A stretch of DNA of 64,000 nt, from assembly GCA_037039685.1 (NCBI GenBank), contig JAWNGF010000005.1, positions 744,001-808,000 of the forward strand. The letters run 5' to 3'. The notes beneath the pieces are model-generated. The model saw only the letters and a program-made list of their open reading frames with translations. It made no database searches and was not told the DNA's origin. The DNA is from Ceratobasidium sp. AG-K (Eukaryota > Basidiomycota > Agaricomycetes > Cantharellales > Ceratobasidiaceae). Shown in pieces: positions 46,609 through 56,425 of this stretch. A program made the position numbers and the translations under genes. Position 1 is the stretch's first letter; each line of letters begins with the position of its first letter.

Positions 46609-47534
46609 TTCGATAGATTGTCGAGGACGGGGCGCAGTGAAGCAGTTGCTGTGAATTGAGCGAGTGAGCTTGGCGCATTTATGCGCCCTTCACGGCCATG
46701 AGGGTGTCCTGGCATGAATTGTGAAGAACCTACCAGCCCAGGCATTACGACAAAACTTTCGTCATCACTGAGAGCAATGACGAGCAAGTAACGAGAGACG
46801 CAAGCTAGAAGACAAGTCGGCCGCAGTGGAGCGGTTGGGAGGGGGAAGAGTGCGTAGTTGGTGGGGTTGAACTGAATAGCAAGAACGGGTCATTGTTTTC
46901 GCTGATAAGAAGTAATATCCTTGCGCTAGAAAGGAAGGCAGAGAATTTCAAGAGGGTGCAGGGCAAAACCAGACTGGACTACGGCAGCGAGCAAGCACCG
47001 GTCTCCGTAGAAGTGATCAGTGAGCGGCTCGTTGAATTGCGTGATGAGTGACGCAGTCAGGGCTGATTAGTCCCAATGCGTAGGGTGAGAGCTTTCTGGG
47101 CGTAAGAATGCCTGATGCAGAGGCCTGTTTCTAAGATCAAGCAAGACTAGCTCGGGAAGTCAGGAAGGCAATGAGAGAAGTGCAGGAGGAAATTATCACG
47201 TGCCCTGGGATCAAATTAGTCACGTGGTAATGTTGAGGATCATCACAAGATTAGTCGCGTCTCCTGGCGCGCTTCGATGACGGACATGATGCGAAGGACG
47301 AAGTTTCCCATTGAGATCATTGCCATGGTCTTGTCCGAGCTCACGCATGCGTAAGTTGTCGAAAAAAAGTATAAATACCATATTTGCTCACGTTGGGTAG
47401 CGAGGCGTGGCGGCTTCGGATCCTATGCTGCGCTGTTAACGATTGGGTCCACAACGTGCTTGTCAAGCGAGCGCTCCAGTCCACATCACTTGTCGCTCGT
47501 GCACCAGCCAGTTTTATCTTTTACGAACCCACCG
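46609..47534. other. divergent promoter region
   Basis: 0.93 kb between divergent genes. No supported gene; GC-balanced, with several short direct repeats (ATTAGTC / TCACGTG words near 47195-47260). Confidence 0.4.
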
Positions 47535-49346
47535 ATGGAGTCCATGGACTTCGGTGAGTACTTTTTATTCGCTCGCATTTGCTCATTTGACCCGCCACAG
47601 CTTTTCATTCCTTCAGAAACACGGCACGTCAGCCATATTTCAGGCTAAAATCGGCAACACCCGGGAACGCGAGTCGTTTCATCAGAAAAGCTACCTACAC
47701 ATTGTTGTTCATCTCGCTAACAATGACGATCCGATTTTCATTCGCCACCTGAAAATTCGTGACTTATCCCTGGATCGCGATTCGATGACCTTGCAATGCA
47801 ACTGGCGCAATCTAATTGTGGCAGCGTTCAGCATGAGCCCACAGCAACGTAGTAATCAAGCGCTGAGTATCACACCAAAATACGTCTGGCAGCCCGCAAA
47901 GATTGACGGAATGTCGGGCAAATGGCGCAAGGGCTTGGAATGGTTGTATACAGAGTCGCAAGGTGAGAAACTCGCTCTATATCAACGTTGAAATCTTACC
48001 CGGTACCAGTGTCTTCCGCATCCCAGCGCTCCACTTCGACAACCTCGAGCAGCCAACACATGTATGGACTCGTCGCTTACGAATCTGCCTCAGGCACCAC
48101 ATCATCCAATTCGCAAGCGTCCGCCGGAACACAGGGCACCCATTTTTCATCTCGCTCCAACCTCACCCAGCAGTCCAACTTGACTCAGATCACCCACATT
48201 TCAGCATCGAGCTTGTTCTCTACCTCTCAGCTCTCCCAAATCAACGATGTCCCTCAGTCATCGCCTCCGCGAGCAGGGACGATGCACGAAGATACCGCGT
48301 TGGGCATATCAATGCTTCACTCGATCTCGGCCTATCAAGATAGCAGCTGCAGCTCTGGATCTAGACCTAGCGGGGGCGCCAGCGCTTCAGTTTTGCGCAC
48401 GCTCGGTCTTGACGGCACGCGCCTGAATCCTGCACCTGCCGTCGACGAACCCGTACCTAGCCCTTCAGCCCCCACGACTTATGTCGTTCAGCGATTTACG
48501 TTTGCCGTTGGTCCCGAGTCGGCGTCATCGCCACCAGTCGCGCATTCTCCACCTCTTGTTTCAGAACGATCTCCCCCAGCGGTTCCCTCATCCCCGATTT
48601 CTGAAAGCTTGCTCCATACCCAAAGCGCCACGATTCGCCCTGTGATGAGGGGTGGAGGAAGTTCGCCGCTTGGAGTGCTGGAGGAGGAGGTCTGTGAGGA
48701 GCCAGAGGGCGAAGTGGGAGACGAAGGAATGAGCTGGATTGTCGAGAGCGAGCACGACGTAAGCCGGATGTTGGTGGCCGAAGACGAAACTCAGTTCGAG
48801 GGCGACGACGAAGATGGAGGGGACGGCGAAGCAGACGATGAGCGTGAAGACGGATACGGGTGGAGCCACCTCGGTAGGACGGATTCCAAGTCGAGCTTGC
48901 CCGGATCACAGGCTGAATCCCAAGGCACGACGCTCGAGTCTCAAGGCACGACTCTGGGTGGGACAGATGCTGGGAGCGTTGGGTACGCGTTGAGCCAGGT
49001 GCCTAGTGTGGGCGGGAGCGAACGTCTAAGCCAGACGTATAGCGTCAGCACGACCGACGTTGAATCCGAGGTCGCAGTCGACGAAAAAGGCCGCACGTTG
49101 AAACTCAAGTTGTCGGAGGAAGGAGCAGCTCTTGCTGGCACTGGGTCTCCGAGGTTGGGTGGAGTTCGCTCGATGCCTCTGCCTGCCGTGTCACGTGAGG
49201 TGCAGGTTCAAGCGCGCTTGTCGGCCGAGACGTTGGAAGTGCGGAGGGATGTAACAGTTGCAGTGGAGAGTAGAGTCCTTATGCCCTCGAGTTCAATCAT
49301 CGCACCATCCGAGGCGGACGGTGAGCCAGAGGCGGGGGAGGATTAG
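47535..49346 (+). CDS. Ser-rich, acidic protein of unknown function
   Basis: Best model: short exon 1 (MESMDF, donor GTGAGT at about 47554), exon 2 from about 47633 to 47962 (AIFQAKIGNTREREsfhq-type start, then YLHIVVHLANNDDPIFIRHL, KIRDLSLDRDSMTLQCNWRN), and a long exon 3 (48010-49346). Exon 3 is low complexity: a Ser/Thr/Gln-rich stretch (SSASQRSTSTTSSSQHMYGL), Pro/Ser-rich segments, an acidic block (EDETQFEGDDEDGGDGEADD) and a repeated AESQGTTLESQGTTL unit, ending ADGEPEAGED. There is no signal peptide or membrane segment; it probably acts as a disordered nuclear or scaffold protein. The exon 1/2 junction was chosen as the only GT-AG pair that keeps exon 2 open. Confidence 0.6.
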
Positions 49347-51017
49347 GAGAACTTGGTGAGTGTCTTGGCTGGGTGTATGCGCTTGAGAATTGACACAATG
49401 CATAAACCAGGATTTGATTTAGGCAATCCGGACAAGCCAGCATATTTTTCTTGCTTATTATAGGGATCTTACGAAGCAGCTGTAAGTGGATATCGACCGT
49501 CCGTCACAGCCGTTTCGTAGGATCCACTCCCCACATACATTTATACATCTTTATCCATGAGCATACATCACATCGTATCAAGCTCTCTCGTTTCACTCAC
49601 GACTACCCACGAATTATCCATCCAATCCTGTCTTTCATCCTACGCATATACATCGCTGTCTCATGCCTGATTGTACCCCACATCCCATAGCTTCTATCCT
49701 GTTGTTTCGATGTTTGAACTCCCAGTTTTCTCATACTTGTTTTCCGCCGATCTATCTATTTTGTTCGTTTCCTCCATAGTCTTATGCTTTCGCGCTGTAT
49801 GCTTTGTGCTGTTGTCTGGCGTGAAATGAACAGATTGTGTTAATTGTTGCAGACGGCTTTGATGGCCTGAAATTTCGCGTTCCATAGCTTGTATTTTGTG
49901 ATGCCTAAATGTCGAATATCTGATTGACCCAATAGTCAAACCAAACCGAGAGCTGTGTCGTCGGAGGCGATGAATGAACGGTTAGGCGGTATCACACCGG
50001 TTTCGCGGCGATGTGTCGGCCATGGGGGATTATTTGGTGGTAGGCAGTTCTCAATAGCGATTTATTCCGCGTATACATCACTACGTACGTTCCGAGTTAT
50101 TCGGGGCCGGATATTTATGCCCATCCTCAGAGTGGAGCGGGGACCAAGTGCCGAGTGACCGAACGAACCAGGCCGGATTATACCAAATGAGGAAGTTCAT
50201 ATTTCGTCATTTGTATGAGAGACCCTATTGACTCGCCCGGAGAGCCTACCTCCGGGTTGAAACGTGCCATACCCCAAGATTTCATATCAAAACATGATAC
50301 GTTGCTCACAGCTCTAGGTTAAAATTACTGGTACACTATTGTCCAAACTTGATGTAACAACTGCAAAATGTATGCTGTTGGTCGGCGTAGGATCGACGTC
50401 CAGCCACAAGTAAGCCTCAAGGCGGTATTTAGAGCAATGGGCCGATGGGCCAGAGAAATCAGCGCGCCTATCGCCTCACCCGATAACCGGCTGAAAGAAC
50501 CCGGGGATCCATTGGGAGTCCCGGTCGGGGCCGGGTAACCACGCGTACGGGTCGCCCAATCCCGAATCTCTTTGATTGGTCGCACGTTCACTGGGGCACG
50601 GGAATTATTCAGTCGTGCATATATCTTCCAAGTTGACACAACAAATAAATTGTATTATTGTTTAGTCCTTCTGTCCGTTGGTCTTATTTCCCGGTGGGCT
50701 CTGGCTGAAATCTCTCAGTGGAAACATACATAAAACCACTTAGCCTCGCGACCTGCTTGATGTTCGAAACCTATGGAGTATCTCAATCGAACATACCCGA
50801 GCAACTGCACAGCTTGAAGTAGTACGCCGAAAATTGCACGCCCTAGGACGTAGTGCTTTGGGCCGGCATGAGGCTCTATCCGTGCTAAATTGGGTAACCC
50901 CGAATCTGGGGAATGCTTGTATACCTGCTACAAGAAGTAATTCTCAACATAGCCGTTAGACGTTGAAGTGAAGAACTCAGAGCATCGCATTCCCTTTTTA
51001 TAAAGCCATACCCAGGT
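49347..51017. other. spacer left of the plus-strand S33 copies
   Basis: 1.67 kb. Segments near 50250-50330 and 50460-50530 (for example ATAACCGGCTGAAAGAACCC) have diverged relatives near 55610 and 61165-61470 upstream of copies G and H, so the 5' flank was duplicated with the gene. No gene supported. Confidence 0.45.
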
Positions 51018-51025
51018 ATAAAGGC
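51018..51025 (+). promoter_or_regulatory. TATA-like element of S33 copy F
   Basis: TATAAAGG about 40 bp before the ATG at 51066; a second TATAAAG lies about 20 bp further upstream. Position comparable with the elements of copies G and H. Confidence 0.4.
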
Positions 51026-51065
51026 ACTCTTTCTACACACACTTTCCATATCCCCAGTTTTCATA

Positions 51066-53645
51066 ATGATCTATCCGCTGAGCTCTCTAGCTCTGATCAC
51101 TACTATTGCCGCTTTCACTAACGCGAGCCCGTTTGCTGTTCGTGGTGACTACCACAGGTTTGCACCCCGGAACGAAGGCTTCAACTGGGAGTCGTGCGAA
51201 GGCGGCCGTGAATGCTCACGATTCGAAGTGCCCCTCGACTGGCATGACCCTACTGTCGGTAAAGCATCCCTTGCCGTCGCACGTCTTCCAGCGACGAGGT
51301 CTCCCAAGCTTGGAACATTATTTGTAAACCCAGGAGGCCCTGGTTAGTGATTTTCTCTCCCGGTGGACTCACCATGGCTCACCGCCGGAGAAAGGTGGTA
51401 GTGGACGTGGCACTGTCATGGGAGCGCTCGGGGAAGTAATCAGGAACGCCAGCGGCGGCTATTACGATGTGCTAGGTATGAAGTTTATTACCAATTGAGC
51501 TCACAATGATCTAGATCTCCTTCCTCAACCCAGGTTGGGATCCCAGAGGTGTCGGGCTCACCGTACCTCTCGCTCGATGTGCCGAGACTACTGATGAGTT
51601 AATCGAAATCCTGACAAGGGCCAATCCAATTAGCATCGAGGCTCGGGGTAACTTCACATCCAAATATGACTTGGATGTCTTCTATGCTCAGGTCGACCAG
51701 GTTGACGCTGGGATCAAGGAGTTTGGCAAACGGTGCTTGGAATTCAGTCCTGACACGTTTCCCTATATGGGGACTGCTGCTGTCGTGCGCGACATGGTCG
51801 CGATGCATGATACTCTTGAAGGGAAGCACAAGCCAATCGACTACTGGGGCTTCTCATACGGAACTGTCATTGGTAGTTACTTCGTTAACAGTACGTCCTA
51901 TCAGCCACAAATTCAGTATGCGGATCCTAACCTCGTTTTGCTAGTGTTTCCGGACCGCGTTGGTCGAGTTATTCTTGACGGCGTCGTTGACCCTGTTTAC
52001 TGGGCAAACATGCTTCCCCATACGGTAGTGTACCTTAAGACAATGGCCGAGTTAGCACACTCACGGACGGAGTAGGGGACGAGCAAGTCACTTGAATCAG
52101 CTGATGAAGCTTTCGCTGGGTTCGCCCTTGCGTGTGCTGCCGCCGGTCCAAGCGGATGTGCGGTGGCTGTCAAGGACTCTACGGCAGATAGTATCATTGA
52201 CTGGACCCATAACTTGCTTAATGTGGGTGTGCCTCATGCGCTGTTTCCCATGTCGTTGAAGCCAGATTCCAGGATGCTTACGACTATCAACGAGCCGTTG
52301 GTCCGGAAGCAGGGCTGAACTCAGCATATATCCGCAGTGAGTTTGATCCATATATCTGAGATAAAGCATCGTACTAATTTTCATTAGGGCAAATCTTTAA
52401 CGCGATGTATCGGCCAATAGAATGGCCGACACTGGCGAAGAATCTCAAGGAATGGGCTGACGCTCTAGCTAATGTCACATCAGACGAATCGCACGCAGCT
52501 GGCCGAAAACGATATATTGGCACTCCGGTCATTAATCTTGAGCGAAGACAGGGAAATGCAACGGAAGAAGACCAAAAGCAGATCTCCAATCTTGTGAATA
52601 CGGGCGTACGGTGCTCCGACGCGGTCGATCCGGGTAATGTTGTGACCAAGGACGTCTTTGACTTTGTTGTAGCCAACTCTCGGGATGTTAGTCCAATGTG
52701 TACGTCCATGATTTGTTTTACAGTCCTGAGTTTGACGGTCTCTCCTGGCCTCGCAGTCGGTCCCTCGTGGTCCGATTCCGGATATTCCTGTCACCACTGG
52801 CCAGTACGGGCTGTCGAGCGCTTCGCAGGTCCTTGGAATCACAAGCTCTCCAACCCTATTCTTGTTATTGGTACGTGTTTATTACATTATAGAAATGCCA
52901 ATGCCTAAGGGCAGCTGCAGGTAATGAAGCAGATCCAATTACTCCTTACATCTCCGCCAAAAGCGTGCCGATGCATTGGGTGACTCGGCGATTCTCATCC
53001 AGCAAGACGACTACGGTGTAAGTGAATCAACGTGACGATCGCCTGAACTTGTGTTGATTCGAGTTTCCGATACCATAGCACGCTTCCTTGGCAATGCACT
53101 CCGACTGGTATGTAATTATGACTTATCACGCCGAAATTGCCTCGCTTACATGCACTGTTTAGTACGCTCGCAGCAGTCCAAGCCTACTTTGTGAAGAACA
53201 AGCTTCCTAGCCAAGACAAGTTCTGTGGTGTAAGTCCATGAAATCTTAGTATATCGAGCGTGATCTCACCTATCAGTATCATTAGACGAATCAAGAGCTG
53301 TTTCCTGGTCCCGGCATCACGAAGAAAACCCTCAGTCAGCTGACAGCAAACAGTGGCCCAAGTGTTAGCGCCGAGCTCGAAGGCGATCTGAAAACTGTCA
53401 AGGACCGTGGGCAGAAACTGTTCATCGTTGTCATCGCTCTTGCTGTGGCGACAGGGTTGCTTCTAATCTCTCTGATTGTTTTGGGTGTGCGGGGCCGTAA
53501 AATGGCCTCCATACAGGCATCGTACGTTCGCCGTGGAGCATTTGAGAAGGCTACAGTTGGAGGCGAGCAAGGTAATGTCTACGACAACCCGTTCAGCCCT
53601 ATTGGTGAACCCAAAGAGGGAAGATATGTAAGAGTTGGACGATAG
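51066..53645 (+). pseudogene. S33 peptidase copy F, one-base frameshift between catalytic Asp and His
   Basis: Otherwise complete array member on the plus strand. MIYPLSSLALITTIAAFTNA is the signal peptide; then FNWESCEGGRECSRFEVPLD, GTLFVNPGGPG, RGTVMGALGEVIRNASGG, GWDPRGVGLTVPLARCAETT, nucleophile IDYWGFSYGTVIGSYFVN (Ser codon 51854-51856), FPDRVGRVILDGVVDPVYWA, loop AAGRKRYIGTPVINLERRQ and NEADPITP. At about 52967 the exon reads AAAAGCGTG-CCGATGCATTGG where other copies have an extra G, shifting the frame before the His exon. Downstream the original frame is open (DDYG, HASLAMHSD, DKFCG, membrane helix LFIVVIALAVATGLLLISLI, RKMA, YDNPF, end YVRVGR). Without a compensating splice change the product lacks the catalytic His and the anchor. 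Confidence 0.78.
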
Positions 53646-54611
53646 TAATTCGAGCTCTTGCTCTCCTCCCAGTATCATCTTCTCATATTTCATATCATAG
53701 TATGAATGGAATCATTTCTTACGCCTGAGCACTCGTAATGTAGAGCCCAGATTTGTCTGTACGCCATTGTAAGCACCGGGTACGAAGATCAAATTATATA
53801 TCGCAGCCTTAGGCCCTAAACCACCACTGCCTTCACCTGCCCGTAGCTGCCATCTCGTCCCGATTCTTACCCACTTCACTTAGTGAATCATGTGTACACT
53901 CGGACATCGGACTTGGAAACACTCACTTCAAGCTCATATCCCACCTACCAATGATAAACATACAGTTGATCACAAAAACCGGTCAAGTAGACCGGTCTGT
54001 GTTCTACTGTCGGATTTTCGATTTTCCAACGTTCTAAATCCTATCAACACCGATTATTTTCAAGGGGAATCACCAGTTATGGGCGCTTGTTGGATGCCGA
54101 GCGATCTCCACTGTAAATTTATCCTATACATACACGGCCAATTGTGTGCTCCATTGATTGGGAACCAGGCATCAGTGACTTCCTTCATCAGCGTATGGAC
54201 ACCCAGTACCTACTAGCTCGGCGGAACACGCCGTCCGATACTAGATTGATATATGTATTTCCCGTTGCAAGAGCCCACATTAGTGTACATGGCTAAGGAG
54301 GGCCACAAAGGTGATTTACTACAAGAGCATATATTCTTGGTGAAGGGGAGGTTGTGTCCCCTAGCCGGCAGAGAGCGACAACCACATCTATTAAACCGGG
54401 GTTTCCTCCTGGGAACAGGGATGTGGATGGAGGGCTCCCAAGTCCTCCAGAGGTCCTCCAGAGCTTATGTAACTTCTCCCAAGATCCTTGTGCATATGCT
54501 CATGTCCTAATATGTCGCACGAATAGTCACGCCGTTCTTGGTATCCCTAATTAGGCTTATTACGTAATCAGCTCTCATTAGTCATCAACTCGACTCTCCG
54601 GACATTAGGTT

Positions 54612-54702
54612 ACTCAGCGCAAACCGCAGTGCTAATTGAGGCTCGTAAGGGCTCGTTTACGCAGACGAACCCTTACTTGCACGTGCGGTTTTCGCTGAGT
54701 CT
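54612..54702. repeat. short inverted repeat / fold-back sequence
   Basis: The outer arms ACTCAGCGCAAACCGCA (54612 on) and TGCGGTTTTCGCTGAGT (to about 54700) are reverse complements with one mismatch and one indel. An inner pair TAAGGGCTCGT / ACGAACCCTTA adds to the stem. Non-coding; could be a minimal MITE. Confidence 0.55.
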
Positions 54703-54961
54703 ACTGACAGTCATCTACCGGTAATATACCATTGTAATTTACTGTAATGTAACCTACGTTGAGTATAACCCCGTACACAATGTGACACCAACTATTTTCA
54801 TATTGTTATTTTAAATGCGTTATATTGGCTACAAGAACACATGGTCTAACCATCGGGAAACAAAACCGAAAAAAACTATACGAGGGTAACTATACGAGGG
54901 TAACAAATAGTAGTACTATGGCTAGGAAGTGTACAGCACGTGACACGAACGCACATACGAG

Positions 54962-54998
54962 CGACTGTCGTGTTGTCCCCCGTCAGTCACGACAGTCG
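54962..54998. repeat. perfect hairpin
   Basis: CGACTGTCGTG and CACGACAGTCG are exact reverse complements separated by about 15 nt. No gene nearby; function unknown. Confidence 0.55.
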
Positions 54999-55599
54999 GA
55001 TCACGGCGTTCCCCACGCACGGCCTCTCTTTCTTTCCCGCCCGCCATCCCACGTGGGATGAACGCTATGCCCATTCGAATATGCATGCATAGTCAACAGT
55101 CTCACCTTCCCTCACTCCTGTTAATCAGATGGCCCACCCGGCCCGCAATTCGTACTCGCGTCCCAGAGCCCCGGCACACACCCGCGCTGCAGGCGCGGGC
55201 GTCCCTCAAACCACCGGCACCCTGATCACCGCGTTCGTGTACTATACATATACAGTATTTACATCCTATGCATCACGTTGTGCCAGCTCGAAGGCGCCAT
55301 CCCAGGATCAGTCGCATGAGGGCCCAATATATTATATCATCAGCAGGTATGTCTGAGGACTCCGACTTACGAGTAAACTATCTCTCGATCCTTGCACAGC
55401 AAAAAACAGGCCCGCGGCATCGGGGCTGGCACAGCTTGCCGTTGGTCGGTGATGAGTCTATATGCTGATATGATCGCTATCGAATGTGATCGTAGCAATT
55501 TATAGCACCCATAGCACCAAACAGACTCGTCGGCTGTTCTCCCGAGGCGGTACTTGGGGCAAGGTTGTTGTCAGGGTGGAGGTATTTTGCCTCCCTCTC

Positions 55600-56375
55600 G
55601 GGCTTACCTAATTACCGGCTGAAGGAATTCGGGCAATCTTGATCTGGGAACCGGAGGACATTGCAACTCCGAACATTTTGAGAAGTCATATTCTCAGTAT
55701 TTGAACGCTCACTGTATGCGCGCCAGCATTATTTGACCAGTGCAAGGTAAATGAAAATGGTGGTTAAACTTGTGTTATCATCATGCACCCCTCTCTCTGT
55801 CCGACTCTAGTCGAGGTATAAATGCGACAAAGAATAGAGAATCGCTTAGCAAAAACTGGAAATTGTACGGAGCACTCCCGAACCGGGGCTTTGTTCAGAA
55901 GCGATGCGTAGGTCCTAGAGCGCGCCAGGTGCCTCGCGATCACGTGCCCGAAGCACTCGGCGAGCCCACACAGCACCCATGACCTAACAGCCTTCTTCCC
56001 TCCTACGCCCCCGCCTTCCGAAGCACATGCTATTTTTGCTGAGGCGCACAGCTTGGCAAATTTCCCCTCTCATAGCTATTTGCTCGTTTTTGTTTGTGCC
56101 TTCCAGGATACCGGACAAGCACATCGCGCAATGACTGCATCAAAATTGGGCGCCAGATGAGAATATAGCACGTATTGCCTATATGTGGTAATTAGGCCGA
56201 CAACCGCCTGTGATTGAGGAGTCGGCAGCTCCGAATCCGGGGTTTGCGGTTACTGGCCGCCCCAGGGCAGTGTAATTTGTGCACATACCACGAGTAGAGC
56301 GCTAACTTTGTCAATGGCTTGCCAGACAAGGAGCTAATTACACCGCTTCTCCATTTCGCCTATCCATGCTTCAGT
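55600..56375. repeat. duplicated 5' flank of copy G (paralogue of 59938-61940)
   Basis: Several blocks match the region upstream of copy H in the same order: GGAAATTGTACGGAGCACTC at 55858 versus GGAAATTGTACGGAGCGCTC at 59941, GCGCGCCAGGTGCC at 55920 (the empty site of the hAT-like insertion), GCAGTGTAATTTGTGCA at 56267 versus GCAGTGTAATTTGGGCA at 61834. It shows that promoter and gene duplicated as one unit. Confidence 0.65.
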
Positions 56376-56383
56376 TATAAAAG
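56376..56383 (+). promoter_or_regulatory. TATA box of S33 copy G
   Basis: TATAAAAG in CTTCAGTTATAAAAGCAC, about 43 bp before the ATG at 56426. The same block, CTTCAGCTATAAAAGCG, precedes copy H. Confidence 0.55.
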
Positions 56384-56425
56384 CACTTGGACATACCTAT
56401 GCTATCGATATCCACACATTTTATA

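Larger units (their letters stand above)
53646..56375. other. spacer between copies F and G
   Basis: 2.7 kb without a supported gene. Contains an inverted repeat at 54612-54702, a hairpin at 54962-54998, a tandem ACTATACGAGGGTAACTATA-type duplication near 54878-54903, and from about 55560 a 5' flank duplicated upstream of copy H. Confidence 0.5.

Noticed and set aside
48496..48909. Minus-strand 137-codon frame opposite the Ser-rich protein
   Set aside because: Arg/Pro-rich antisense shadow of a low-complexity acidic/Ser coding region.
49451..49939. Short frames after the Ser-rich gene
   Set aside because: Compositionally like a pyrimidine-rich 3' UTR; no protein features.
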